A stretch of 64,000 nt of DNA. Source: Symsagittifera roscoffensis. Taxonomy: Eukaryota > Xenacoelomorpha > Acoela > Convolutidae. Made by a program: the position numbers and the translations under genes. The notes under the pieces were generated by a model, which was not told the origin of the DNA, did not search any database, and saw only the letters and a list, made by a program, of their open reading frames with translations. Of the stretch, positions 19,540 through 31,230 are shown in pieces. Numbering within the stretch: position 1 is the first letter of the stretch; every line of letters begins with the position of its first letter. The stretch is from positions 7,501 to 71,500 of the forward strand of contig NW_026970810.1 of assembly GCF_963678635.1 (NCBI RefSeq), read 5' to 3'.

Positions 19540-20660
19540 TTCCAGTCAGAACAATAATTTTTTCTAAAACGATTTTAAATCGATTTTAAATTGATTCAAA
19601 TCGATTAACAATGTACATTTTACGAACTTAAATGGATTATCAATCAATTTAAATTGATCTTTTTTGAGTGTCTAAAAAATCGAGTGTCTAAAAATCGAGT
19701 TTCTGGATCAATTTGAGTGTCTAAAAAATCGATTTAAATCGATTTAGATGGGTTTTCGGACTCATTAAAATCCATCCGAATCTTACTTAAATCCATTTTA
19801 AATCGTTTGGATCGGTTTAAGTGTAATAAAATGTGAAATAAAATCGATTTGCATGGATTTTCAGACTCCCTAAACTCAACTTTTTTGCTAACAAGGCAAA
19901 AAAAACGTACTTTTTAGAGTAAATAATTGAATTAATTTATTTTCAATTTTTTTTGAAATAAAAATACACGTGCCAGATAATATAGAACTCAGTAAAATGA
20001 TCCCCATAAATCAGATGTTAATCTCGAAAATACGCAATGAAATCATAGAAAATCATTATAAATCAGATAATGGGCAAAATTCTATGTAACAAACAAGAAA
20101 AGGGTCAGAACGATTTAAATTTTGATCTCAATATTATGCAATTAAATCATAGAAAATCATGAATTTAATTCAGATTTTGAGCAGAAACTTATGAGACGAA
20201 TCAAGAAAAGGGTCGTTATAGATCAGTTTTTGAACTAAAAATATGCAAGGAAATGAAAGAGTTTTATCGATATTTTGGTCTTTTTTGGTTTTTTTAATGA
20301 AACAATACACTATGTGTGTAAAATCAAAATTGGTAGGCAATAAATAAAGGCAGCAACAATTCGAAACTGATGGAACTTGAATGAAAAAATCGATTTAAAT
20401 CCGTTTTAATCCTTTTAGAAAAAATGAATTAAGACTGGAAAAAATGGATTTAAATCGATTTAAAATCGATTTGGATCAGTTTTTTTAGCTGGGATTTAAG
20501 GTCAATTTAAATTAATTTTAAATCGATCCAAGTCAATCTTTACCTTTTTTTTTCAATCTTTGTACTTTTTTTCATACTAAAACCGATTTAAATTTAATCA
20601 ACGTACTTTTTTCATACTAAAATCGATCGTAATCCATTTTTGTCAGTGCGGGTTTGCAAA
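19540..20660. repeat. Degenerate repeats of an ATCGATTTAAAT motif
   Basis: The motif ATCGATTTAAATCGATTT and close variants recur many times, interspersed with A/T-rich sequence and two passages resembling each other (CATAGAAAATCAT near 20,047 and 20,150). It is self-complementary simple-type repeat within the intron. No coding potential is seen. Confidence 0.45.
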
Positions 20661-21035
20661 TGTTTGTGGCGGGATTGAAACAGACACCCGATTACAAAGA
20701 AAATTCTTAGCCATTTTTCAAATGATCGGAACAAGTTTTATCCAAATAAAGTTAATGAAAAAGACGCTAAAACTTTCGGGTCCGTTCGTGAAAAAATATT
20801 TTTAAAATCAATCTTTTATGAGGTCCAAGAAAAATATTAACAAGAGTAGAAACTCCAAAAATTTGTGCAAACGTTTTATTATGTGTTTTGAAATAAATGA
20901 TTGGTATATTTCATTTAAAAAAATGCATTTTGGCAATTAACCAAAATATATTTCTTTTTTACAAAGCATAGAAGCTGAAACCTTTAATAGACTTTGCTTT
21001 TCAGAATATCATGTCATTTTCAGACCTAAAAGTAA

Positions 21036-21425
21036 ACAAGACTGCTCGCATATCCTGACAAAGCCCTGAATGTTCCGTTTACAGTTTGAGGCCAATTTAA
21101 AAAGTTTTTGATTGAAAAATTGACGAAATAAATTTTTTTTTTCAATATATCCCCTCTTCTACAAGCAGATTTAAACAACAATAGAGGTATTTAGCGTCAT
21201 GTATCCTAATATTACGACCAAATGACTTGATGCGCCGCTGGAGCTCATTAATGCGCGGCTTTTGAGTGTTATAAGAACGCAATATATCGCACGTGAATTA
21301 TCACAAATTGGCCAAAATAGCAGTTTTTAAACCCCCATTTTTATCAAAAATGATCACAGTTCTAATATCTTTTTAACTTTGAGCTCACGAAAACAATGTT
21401 TCATAGATGGTATTAAGAAGTTTCG
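21036..21425 (-). mobile_element. Diverged copy of the hairpin-ended element family
   Basis: On the minus strand the end AGCAGTCTTG and an imperfect AGGGCTTTG hairpin occur at 21,036-21,075. The rest (mirrored GCGCGGC/GCGCCGC core, then the GTGATCATTTTTGATAA phrase) resembles the family seen repeatedly at 43,464-50,830, but much diverged. The other end is not clear. Confidence 0.45.
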
Positions 21426-21872
21426 TCAAAAATGCTTTGTTTAAAAGTCAAGGTATGCTCCAGTTACAGAACCATAGGAAAACTTCGACTTCCTGTCAAC
21501 AACTTAAAGGATCCAGCACAAGAAAAATCCTTGAAGACTAGGCCTGAGTATTTGCTAGTTACCCTTTCGGGAAATCGGAAGTTTTTACAACATTTTTATT
21601 ATTTTTTAGTCACCGCAAAGTTATTTATAGTTTCAAGCAAGCGTTTGAAAAAAAATGTTGCACACAAAAATATAACTATTTTGATGTATAACGCAGTTCA
21701 GACACACTTTTTTTGCAAAAAAAAAACAAAAATCTGAATGGTTAATTGACTGATGTGCTTTTCAATGGTAAGATAAACCATAACTATTACGACAAAAAAT
21801 ATCCCAAAATATTTCATACGTCGTTTTGCTGGGGAGAAGCTATCTAGCCACATGGAGAAATTTGTCTGAATA

Positions 21873-21980
21873 AATTTCTCCAGGCCTGGTGTCTAAATTT
21901 GTCCAGGCCTGGTGTTTAAATTTGTCCAGGCCTGGTGTCCTAAACAAGTTTGTCCAGGCCTGGTGTCTTAGACTGCTCCA
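21873..21980. repeat. Short tandem repeat around the palindrome CCAGGCCTGG
   Basis: Four units of 23-27 bp each contain CCAGGCCTGGTGTC; the palindromes begin at 21,880, 21,903, 21,926 and 21,953. It lies in the intron about 300 bases before the next exon. A binding site array is possible but no factor is suggested. Confidence 0.6.
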
Positions 21981-22283
21981 GGAAGTCCAAATTATTCCCT
22001 GCAAGACTTTGACTGGGTTTTTCCCTGCTCAGGCCTGGCTCAAGGGTTGAACTCCCATGGACAGGTTACCGGGGTGACTGAATAAAAAAAACGACCGCAA
22101 GCATAAATACTCTGCACTTTGTTCGAAAAAATTTGCATCTACTCATCAAGAGCTGAAACAATTAGTTTAAATCAGACCATTGGGGATAAATTATCTAGCC
22201 TAGTATAACTCTAATTCATGTGTTTTTCTCTTCTTATCTGTCGTTCGGAAAAAAGACAAGATAAATTTGTACTTGTTTCTCAG

Positions 22284-22477
22284 GTGCTAAATTGTGTTCA
22301 CGCAGCAGCTCTGGCTTTTTCCAGTAGCGGTTGCTTTCAAAGCAGTGAGGAGAAGTTACGCTACTATAATGTACAGATCACGCTTGGCTTTCTGGACTTC
22401 TTGGCCCGGACGGTGGTGGTGTTTGCTCTGGTTTTGCAGATATCAGCTTCAGACAAATGTGTCCAAGAAGACAAACG
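22284..22477 (+). CDS. Second exon seen of the membrane protein gene
   Basis: A pyrimidine-rich acceptor TTGTTTCTCAG ends at 22,283 and the frame begins in phase 0, matching the exon ending at 18,380. It encodes the rest of one hydrophobic segment, an acidic loop, then a third membrane segment (FLDFLARTVVVFALVLQI). The donor CG|GTGCGC at 22,478 ends it in phase 2, and joining to the A at 22,761 restores an arginine codon, so the splice is in frame. Confidence 0.6.
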
Positions 22478-22760
22478 GTGCGCATTACTCATTATAACTT
22501 TACCAGAAGTATTAATAGTGCTTATTATAAAATGCTTCAATCGTTAAAATTAGCATTCAATATGCCCCAGTCACTTGGCAAAACAAATAAGCATCGATCC
22601 TTGTAATTGACTATTGCAGACAAAAATTTTCATTTTTTTTTCTTATTCAGAAGTTTAAGCGAAAAGCTGTTTAAAACGAAAAGCAAAAATTTCCATTGGT
22701 CATTTCTGAAGTACTATTACGCTTCAGGTACAACTTCTAACGCTTCCTGATTTGTTTCAG

Positions 22761-23151
22761 AGTGACTCATTTCTTCATGATCATGACCATGCACGTCAAC
22801 ATGGAGTTCCTTACATCTCTCAACGTCATCAGAAGAAACATCATCGTTCCTAACATTGTCTACACTTTCCAATCAGCTGGCAAGGGTTCCTTATACGGAA
22901 CTGGAGGCACTGAGAACGGGTTCTATCTCCCCCTTGAAGGGGCAGACGGAAGCGGACTGATGGTAGATGAAAACGGAGAAGAAATGCATGTGATGATATA
23001 CACTAATGAGCCAACGTGGTGGTATTTCATCTGCCACGCCATTGTGATGACCTTATCGATTTTGATTATGTCAGCGCTGTTTGTAAAACATAGTATGTGC
23101 TTGAATATTATTGCGATTATGCTGGTTTTCTATGCATTTTGGCCAAAATAA
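22761..23151 (+). CDS. Terminal exon of the membrane protein gene
   Basis: The acceptor TTTGTTTCAG ends at 22,760, and the exon runs 130 codons to TAA at 23,149-23,151. It carries a loop with an acidic Gly-rich segment and a C-terminal pair of hydrophobic segments (FICHAIVMTLSILIMSALF, then CLNIIAIMLVFYAF). A polyadenylation signal AATAAA follows near 23,183. With the two upstream exons this makes a protein with about four or five membrane spans. I do not recognise the family, and 5' exons are missing from the window or unrecognised. Confidence 0.65.
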
Positions 23152-23253
23152 TTTTTAAGACTTTCCGTCATACTCATAAGCAATAAATTTAAGTGAATAA
23201 TGTTATTTTAATTTTACTTGACCAGAATTGTCAAATCTGAGAAGTCAAGATAG

Positions 23254-23457
23254 CCCGGGTTTCCAAAAAATGCTTATCATAAAATTCCTATGGAAAAAAT
23301 GCTTGTCATACGATTCCATACAATTCCATAGAATTAAAAAAAAATCGTATGAAAATCACATGATAACCATTTTTTCCATACAATGGAATTGTATGATAAC
23401 TATTTTTTGTATGGAATTGTATGATAAGCATTTTTTTTGTATGGAGGTCAACCCGGG
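23254..23457. mobile_element. Palindromic MITE with CCCGGGTT ends
   Basis: Inverted ends CCCGGGTT and AACCCGGG bound a 204-bp element. Its arms repeat ATGCTTATCAT / ATGATAAGCAT and GGAATTGTATG / CATACAATTCC in opposite orientation, so nearly the whole element can fold on itself. There is no ORF. Flanks do not show a clear target duplication. Confidence 0.55.
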
Positions 23458-23632
23458 AGGTCGAAATCAACTGCTAGAATTCTCAAGAACTGAAATAACA
23501 AAAATGTTCGACAAGACAGTCAGTCTGTATATATTTTAATTCAGTTTGATATCAATGAACAATTTATTACTAGTGTTTAAATCTTTTACAAATATGAAAA
23601 TCCTTGAAATTAAACCTGTTTCTTTATTCAGT

Positions 23633-23889
23633 TCATTCCGCATTTCCGCCCCAGGCTGCAATTTTACCATTGATCGGGAACTTCTTGAACTTGTCACTGG
23701 CCAGGTATTTTGCAACCTGAGGAATAGCCTCGAAATCTTTCTTGTATCTTACCAAATTGGGCAAGTTCTCATACATTTTCGGCTCCATGCATTCCATGAA
23801 GTCCAGGGTCGACCAGAACTGGAAGTCACCGATGAATAAATTTTCTCCGTTGAGCCACTTGCGTGTCGACAGCCTCTTGTCAAATGAAG
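23633..23889 (-). CDS. Mu-class glutathione S-transferase, shared terminal exon
   Basis: This exon encodes the C-terminal, all-helical half of a GST (84 residues plus stop). Landmarks are RKWLNGENLFIGDFQFW, then MEPKMYENLPNLVRY and a final KIAAWGGN, the order found at the end of Mu-class GSTs. The acceptor TTCTTTAG on the minus strand precedes position 23,889, and phase fits the donors of both upstream exon-2 copies (27,040 and 31,231). GSTs conjugate glutathione to electrophiles in the cytosol, and this part contributes the hydrophobic substrate site. Only one copy of this exon is present although the exons before it are duplicated. Confidence 0.85.
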
Positions 23890-23939
23890 CTAAAGAATAT
23901 TTTTGAATACAAGGCTTAATTGATATGAATATCCTCAAT

Positions 23940-24583
23940 TCTGCTTGTCACTTTTTTTAGGACTTAAGTACTTCTTAATGCGTATTGTAACACAACCCTC
24001 AAGCTTCTAATAAAGCGCATGACAATATCTGGCGCCTACATCTCAAAAAAAGCTGCTCAATTTAACCTTTTTTCTCCAAGTTCAAAGTTTGGGGCTCAAG
24101 TTAGAAAAGAAAAAAAGCATGATTACAAAACAGAGTCAACGTTTTTGTTTCGTACGCCAATGGATTAAATTAAAACTACGACTACAGAAGAAACAAGTTT
24201 TCAAAAATCAAAAACGTTCGAAAACTTTTAACCCCCTATATAATTTATGTAATTTATACTCATCAGAAAAGGAAAGATTTGGCGGTTTGAGCGGATTTAT
24301 GTCTGATTTCGCTCAATTCTTGCTACAGAATGAGCAGTTTGAGTGGTTTTTCAGCGTTTTACCAGCAAGATTTCAGCGAAATTCGAGCTCAAATTCTACG
24401 CAGTCTCTGAGCGGTTTTTTAACCAAAGCGCTCAAAACCGCCCATCGCCGATATTATTTAGGAAAAATTGCTCACTTTTTAAAGAAAAAAAAATAGCTGA
24501 ACAAGCGCCCGTTATATAAGAAACCACTCATTCTGAAGATTTTTTTCAACCGTAAATCATATTAAAAGTTGCTCATAGTGCTC
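23940..24583. other. GST intron sequence
   Basis: No gene is supported. An open frame at 24,089-24,496 on the plus strand is Lys/Ser-rich low-complexity translation of repeated GAGCGGTTT-type phrases, and I do not treat it as coding. Confidence 0.4.
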
Positions 24584-24829
24584 AAATTTCGCTTCAAGTT
24601 TTTATATTTCTCGCTTGAAAATTGTCTGGGGCAAACATCCGATATGTAAAACATCGGCTTTGTCAAACATCCGAAATTACAGAGCAATTACTTATTTTGA
24701 TGTAGGAATTTCAAACAGTAGACATTGTGCAATAAACCGATTCCAATTGAGACTATTCTCGGTTTAATGTGGCAGGTGGATAACCGCTCTGGCGATTACC
24801 GGCTCTAAGAATCTGATGTCAGATGAGTT

Positions 24830-26045
24830 TCGCCTTCTGAGGGCTCTAAAATATGAGTTTCACCTTCTGATGGCTCTAAGAGATGAGTATCACCTTGTGC
24901 TGTCAGATGAATTTATGCCATTCCCCCGGATTGGCACAGTCGAACCTGCCGGCTCACGTAAAAAAGAACATTAAAGGCGTTAAAGGCCTTTAACATTAAA
25001 GAACATTAAAGGCATTCAATTTCGATTTGAACTAAAAAAATTTCTGCGAAATGCGAAAAACGGCCATTTTGACCCGAAAAAAAAAAACAGAATAAGAAAA
25101 CAACCAAATAACAAGGCCAGAATCAGTCGGAAAAATAGAAAGGAAACGAAGCCTCCTATCGTGGGAGGAAGACACGATAAGGTGCTTATTGAACGACGAT
25201 CATATAGACGGAAGGTCTAGTGGACATTCGGGACGGATCCGAACCCTCCCGTGCCACGAAATCAGAGAGATAACGATGGTATCTCCGGGAGAGTACGGAG
25301 TCAGAGGCCCGGTGCCCAGAGACTGTGAGAGACATTAACAGTATATTTTAACTGCTGTAATGCCCTGAACGTATTAACTTACTCCAATATTGTTTAGTAT
25401 TTCAGAGCTAGAGTAGTTAGAGTCGAGGAAAGACTTAATCCATCTCTAATGAATTTGATATATAACTCTCACTAAAAACATATTGAGTTCTGGTTTTCTA
25501 GCGGTCTTTTTAGTAGTAATCACGTAGTCTGGGGATCCGAGACCCGGCTATCTGGTTATCTTCGCCTGTAAACGAAAGCTGATCAAAAGTCGTTTGGCTG
25601 ATGGCCTAAAAAGGCTAACCTATTACTTAGCCCTTTGCAGACCAGAAAAATGACTGACGAGGTAAAGACGGTTAAAAACTAGTAGGATTCGAGTACCTGA
25701 CGTCAGCCAGTCGTCAATAGGTACTATTTTCACGCTTTATCACTGTAATGTCTGGGTGAATGTTACAGTTTAACCTTCTGGTAGCTCTAAGAGATGAGTT
25801 TCACCTTCTGATGGCTCTCAGAGATTAGTTTCACCTTCTGATGGCTTTAAGAGATGAGTTTCACCTTCTGATGTCAGATGAGTTTCACCTTCTGATGGCT
25901 CTAAAAGATGAGTTTCACCTTCCGAAGGCTCTTAGAGATGAGTTTCACCTTCTGATGGTTCTGAAAGATGAGTTTCACCTTCTGATAGCTCTAAGAAATG
26001 AGTTTCACCTTCTGATGGCAGATGAGTTTCACCTTCTGGTGGCAC
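24830..26045. repeat. 30-bp minisatellite blocks flanking an inserted segment, unit A
   Basis: Units of about 30 bp with consensus GAGTTTCACCTTCTGATGGC plus TCTAAGAGAT occur in a short block at 24,820-24,910 and a long one at 25,770-26,045. The roughly 860 bases between them (24,915-25,770) are unrelated, GC-richer unique sequence that also appears in unit B. The unit length is divisible by three and lacks stops in two frames, so spurious ORFs of DEFHLLMAL repeats arise on one strand and ETHLLEPSE repeats on the other. Confidence 0.7.
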
Positions 26046-26744
26046 TTTGACACTACTGCGGCGGCCATTGATAGTTTAGCCAATGAATTGAAGACCATTT
26101 TATCCACGAAGGAAAGGACCAACATATAGAGAGTTGTAAAAAGTTCGGACAGAGAGAATTATTTAAAAAGAGAACTGTTTGGACATCAACAGAAATTAAA
26201 ACTGAAATAAACATAACGTCGAAATTTCATAAAACAGAATTACGGGATCTACTGAACAATCCCCCCTTTAAAAAAGGGGAGGATATTGTTAATAAAAATT
26301 TTTGCAGCGAACCTTCGACCAATCAGAATGCAGCAAAATTCGAATTTACATACAATGTTCCAGTACGAGTTTACTGTTTTTAATTACAGGGATGTGGATT
26401 CTTCAGGAGATGCAATAGGAGGGGGGAGGGAGATTGTTAAGTAGATCCGAGTTTCACTCAAAACCTATAAACACGGCTAGCAATTGCATCCGAAGCGTCG
26501 AAATGTTTTATAGTAAATTCCGGATGTTCATCGCAGTATTTAAAACTTAGGCTAGCATAATCATCGGATAATCGACAATCTTGCATTTTGATTTTGGTCT
26601 GACAAAAAATTCAAGGTTGTTCGTTCGGCTTTAGATTTTGCATGCAAAAAAGCGACGAAAAGCACTCATTGCTCATTTTAGTTAATTCTATCTGTCGGAA
26701 CTTTTTGCTACTAATTATACGAGCTGTACAGATCATCGATTGAT

Positions 26745-26826
26745 ATCCGACCTCGAACATCCGACTTCGAATATCAGACTTTTCGATTCATAGGCGGAGA
26801 CGCGACCACTTCACCACGGCTCCCCT
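26745..26826 (-). repeat. tRNA-like SINE head, unit A
   Basis: On the minus strand the sequence begins GGGAGCCGTGGTGAAGTGGT, close to a tRNA A-box region. An anticodon-arm-like segment follows, then a B-box-like GATGTTCGAGGTC about 60 bases on. Acceptor-stem pairing is not evident, so this looks like a degenerate tRNA-derived SINE head rather than a working tRNA gene. Confidence 0.35.
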
Positions 26827-27039
26827 TAGTGATGCAAACATAATGCAGCATCTTTTAAGCGAACGATAGAAGTCGAAGGATCCTTGACCTAATTTTTGAA
26901 AAGTGTCTCAGGATGTTTGCCCAATGAAAGTTGCTTTTTTCGCCCATTTGCATCACTTTTTGATTTTTCAGCTGTTTGCCATGACATATCGGATGTTTGC
27001 ACTGTCATGCAGCTAGCTGGAAAAACAGATAGTTCTTAC

Positions 27040-27381
27040 CTAACTTCTTCGGAACTCTGTCCATGAAGTCGATCTTCTTAGTCTCGAAACCATCACCATA
27101 ACACAGGAAGGCGAAGCCCATTCTAACATCCAAAACGGTGTCAATCAGGGCCTCCAGTTGCGCCATTTCCTCTGGGGATTCGAGTGCCGGATAGAGAACG
27201 CCCTTGCGTCCGAGGTACTTCAAAATTGCCACAGATTGACAAAAGACGAAGTCTCCGTTTTTAAGGTAGGGGATGTTTGGAAAATCAGCTCCTAGTTTCG
27301 GCTTGTCCTCTTCGAACCATTCGGTCATTGCGTCATATTCGTAGCTTTTGGTCTCGTAAGGCAATCCTAGATACTCCATAA
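27040..27381 (-). CDS. GST exon 2, copy A
   Basis: A 342-nt exon encoding the glutathione-binding thioredoxin-like half and the start of the helical domain. Landmarks are KPKLGADFPNIPYL, the QS pair that contacts glutathione in FCQSVAILKYL, and CYGDGFETKK. The acceptor CCCTATCCTCCAG and donor G|GTAAGAAC are both good. Compared with copy B it differs at several residues (SYEYDAMT versus RYEYDAMN, FVFCQ versus FVLCQ, RKGV versus RKGG). It is the copy nearest the terminal exon. Confidence 0.85.
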
Positions 27382-27647
27382 CTGGAGGATAGGGCAAAAT
27401 CTAAGCAGATATTTGTGAAGTTTTCAAATTTTTAACGGCCAAAAAATTACAATCAAAAATTGTCATTATTTTTATTGACATAATGATAGTTTTTCTTCTC
27501 AGAAAAAAAACAATTTAAAATACTGCTTTAAAAGCCTTTAGATTTTTCAAGTCAAAAACTAACAAAAATATTATAGAGCGCTGATAATTTGTGCGTTCAA
27601 CGGCTTTTTGAAAATATCTTTTTTTTATTGTCTGCTTAAATTCATTG

Positions 27648-27705
27648 CTAGATGAATTGGTTCAATGAACCCTCGAATATTCCAGTAGCACAATTGATAG
27701 GTCAT
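27648..27705 (-). CDS. GST exon 1, copy A (altered)
   Basis: A 58-nt first exon. The minus-strand ATG at 27,705 begins MTYQLCYWNIRGFIEPIH, matching the conserved N-terminus of Mu-class GSTs, including the catalytic-type tyrosine before the tryptophan. The normal glycine of the GYW motif is cysteine here. Continuing into exon 2 needs the exon to end after CTAG, but the next bases are CAATG, not GT. Copy A may therefore be poorly spliced or dead at the 5' end, even though its exon 2 is intact. Confidence 0.6.
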
Positions 27706-28889
27706 TCTCATCCTGATTTTGGTAGAAAATCGCAAATACTGATAGTTTTGATGGTAAATGGCAATGACAGTAATGCTATCGAATCTGAAACTAAAATTCA
27801 AATCCAGAAAATGGCAAAAAGGCTGAATTTACTAATTAAATACATGAAAAGCAGATTGTTCAAGTAGGCCTAATATCATATGTCAGCAAGCGTCAGTCAA
27901 CTACCTTTATCTCTCAAAATGGCTCCATTCAAAATGATTAGGGGCAGGTAAAATCGGGAACAACCCAGTAGCGAGCATGCACTTTTATAGAGTTGCAAAA
28001 CGTTGGAACAGACAAAGTTAAAGAGCAACTGAAAAAATCAGAGCAACTGAGAACCTTAAATTAATTAACAAGAGCAATTGACCTATTTTGGAAAACTTTT
28101 GCATGCAAAATCTAACTTTTCATCCGATTTTGTGTCTCAAGGTTGCATGAAAAAAGAAATTGCATGCAAAAATCTGTCAAATGGTATGATTGCTCTTTTA
28201 AACTAATTCTGTCTGTCCGAACTTTCTGCAACTCTCTATAATTTTTCAGACAGAAAGTATGTCTCATTGTCACCTAAAAAACAAAATTTGCATGCAAAAA
28301 TTGCTCGAAATTGGCAGATTGCTTTTATAAATTCATTCTGCCGCTGGTCAAAATTTTTGTACTTGAAGTATGAGTCTTGTTGCTCCAAAAACTGCGGCAG
28401 ATTGTTATTGAGTGAAAACATTTTCAAATTTTTAAGCTTAAGGTTTGTTCAAAATGGATTTTTCTAAAAAAGCGCTATCTTTTTGCATAGCTCTTTTGAC
28501 AGTTCAAACGCAGTTTCGAAAGACTCAAATTTATTAGAAAAAATTTAAAAAAAGAGAATTTCACTGGCTGAGAAAATGAAGGCTGGGACTTTGACACAAA
28601 TAATTTGACGCCGACTGTTGCATCAATGTAGCTGGTGAGTGCGCTTCAGTAGCTGGCTCTTATTTTTGTGTTGAATTTCGCTTCAAATTTTTATATTTCT
28701 GGCTTGAAAAATGTCTGGGGCAAACATCCGATATGTAAAACATCCGCTTTGTCAAACATCCGAAATTACAGAGCAATTACTGATTTTGATGTAGGAATTT
28801 CAAACAGTAGACATTGTGCAATAAACCGATTCCAATTGAGACTATTCTCGGTTTAATGTGGCAGGTGGATAACCGCCCTGGCAATTACC

Positions 28890-30260
28890 GGCTCTAAGAG
28901 TCTGATGTCAGATGAGTTTTGCCTTCTGAGGGCTCTAAAATATGAGTTTCAATTTCTGATGGCTCTAAGAGATGAGTATCACCTTGTGCTGTCAGATGAA
29001 TTTGTGCCATTCCCCCGGATTGGCATAGTCGAACCTGCCGGCTCACGTAAAAAAGAACATTAAAGGCGTTAACGTCGGAACTGAGATGAATAGGAGGCGC
29101 AAAATGTTCTGGGAATAAAATTTTCAAAGTTTCGATTTGAACTAAAAAATTTCTGCGAAATGCGAAAAACGCCGTTTTGACCCGAAAAAAACCAGAATAA
29201 GAAAACAACCGAATAACAAGGCCAGAATCAGTGGGAAAAATAGAAGAGAAACGAAGCCTCCTATCGTGGGAGGAAGACACGATAAGGTGCTTATTGAACG
29301 ACGATCATATAGACGGAAGGTCTAGTGGGACATTCGGGACGGATCCGAACCCTCCCGTGCCATGAAATCAGAGAGATAACGACGGTATCTCCGGGAAGTA
29401 CGGAATCAGAGGCCCGGTGCCCAGAGACTGTGAGAGACATTAACAGTGTATTTTAATTGCTGTAATGCCCTGAACGTATTAGCTTACTCCAATAATGTTT
29501 AGTATTTCAGAGCTAGAGTAGTTAGAGTCGAGGAAAGACTTAATCCATCTCTAATGAATTTAATATACAACTCTCACTAAGAACATATTGAATTGTGGTT
29601 TTCTAGCGGTGTTTTTAGTAGTAATCACGTAGTCTGGGGATCCGAGACCCGGCTATCTGGTTATCTTCGCAAGTAAACGAAAGCTGATCAAAAGTCGTTT
29701 GGCTGATGGCCTAAAAAGGGTAACCTATTACTTAGCCCCTTGTAGACCAGAAAATGACTGACGAGGTAAAGACGGTTAAAAACTAGTAGGATTAGAGTAC
29801 CTGACGTCAGGTACTATTTTCACGCTTTATCACTGTAATGTCTGGGTGAATGTTACAGTTTCACCTTCTGGTAGCTCTAAGAGATGAGTTTCACCTTCTG
29901 GTAGCTCTAAGAGATGAGTTTCACCTTCTGAGGGCTCTAAGAGATGAGTTTCACCTTCTGATGGCTCTCAGAGATTAGTTTCACCTTCTGATGGCTTTAA
30001 GAGATGAGTTTCACCTTCTGATGTCAGATGAGCTTCACCTTCTGATGACTCTAAAAGATGAGTTTCAACTTTTGATGGCTCCAAGAGATGAGTTTCACCT
30101 TCTGATGGCTCTAAAAGATGAGTTTCACCTTCTGATGGCTCTAAGAAATGAGTTTCACCGTCTGATGGCTCTAAGAGATAAGTTTCATCTTCTGATGGCT
30201 CTAAGAAATGAGTTTCACTTTCTGATGGCAGATGAGTTTCACCTTCTGGTGGCACTTTGA
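28890..30260. repeat. 30-bp minisatellite blocks, unit B
   Basis: Same repeat as in unit A: a short block at 28,890-29,000 and a long block at 29,860-30,260 with several more units than unit A. The GC-richer segment shared with unit A lies between them. Expansion after the duplication is the simplest explanation for the length difference. Confidence 0.7.
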
Positions 30261-30935
30261 CACTACTGCGGCGGCCATTGATGGTTTAGCCAATGAATTT
30301 AAGACCATTTTATCCACGAAGGAAAGGACCAACATATAGAGAGAGAGTTGTAAAAAGTTCGGACAGACAGAATTAATTAAAAAGAGAACTGTTTAGACAT
30401 CAACAGAAATTAAAACTGAAATAAACATAACGTCGAAATTTCATAAAGCAGAATTGCGCGATCTACTGAACAATCCCTCTTTTAAAAAAGGGGAGGAGAT
30501 CGTTAATAAAATTTTTTGCTGCGAATTTTCGACCAATCAGAATGCAGCAAAATTCGAATTTACACACAATGCTCTAGTGCGAATTTACTGTTTTTATTTA
30601 CAGGGATGGAGATTCTTTAGGAAATGCAATAGGGGGGGGGGATTGTTAAGTAGATCAGAGTTTCACTCAAAACCTATAAACACGGCGGGCAATTGCATCC
30701 GAAGCGTCGAAATGTTTTATAGTAAAATCTGGATGTTCATCGCAGTATTTAAAACTTAGGCTAGCATAATCATCGGATAATCGACAATCTTGCATTTTGA
30801 ATGAAGGTTGTTCGTTCGGCTTTAGATTTTGCATGCAAAAAAGCGACGAAAAGCACTCATTGCTCATTTTAGTTAATTCTATCTGTCGGAACTTTTTGCT
30901 ACTAATTATACGAGCTGTACAGATCATCGATTGAT

Positions 30936-31017
30936 ATCCGACCTCGAACATCCGACTTCGAATATCAGACTTTTCGATTCATAGGCGGAGACGCGACCAC
31001 TTCACCACGGCTCCCCT
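30936..31017 (-). repeat. tRNA-like SINE head, unit B
   Basis: Identical in layout to the tRNA-like sequence at 26,745-26,826 of unit A, with the same A-box-like and B-box-like segments on the minus strand. Confidence 0.35.
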
Positions 31018-31230
31018 TAGTGATGCAAACATAATGCAGCATCTTTTAAGCGAACGATAGAAGTCGAAGGATCCTTGACCTAATTTTTGAAAAGTGTCTC
31101 AGGATGTTTGCCCAATGAAAGTTGCTTTTTTCGCCCATTTGCATCACTTTTTGATTTTTCAGCTGTTTGCCATGACATATCGGATGTTTGCACTGTCATG
31201 CAGCTAGCTGGAAAAACAGATAGTTCTTAC

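Larger units (their letters stand above)
24584..28672. repeat. Tandem duplication unit A (carries GST exons 1 and 2)
   Basis: About 4.1 kb that is repeated immediately downstream at 28,673-32,868 with high identity throughout, including introns, minisatellites and the tRNA-like sequence. The left edge is the phrase AAATTTCGCTTCAA and the right edge is TTATTTTTGTGT, shared by both units. High identity in non-coding parts indicates a fairly recent duplication. Confidence 0.85.

Noticed and set aside
24089-24496. 135-codon plus-strand ORF
   Set aside because: Low-complexity, no splice signals, lies in the GST intron, no recognisable domain.
25841-26050. Repeat-protein ORF of DEFHLLMAL units
   Set aside because: It is the translation of a 30-bp minisatellite that varies in unit number and is open on both strands.
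27891-27951. Plus-strand MAPFKMIRGR segment followed by a GT donor as a first exon
   Set aside because: Short, conserved only because it lies in the duplicated unit, and a frame-changing one-base difference exists next to it between the units; no downstream exon.
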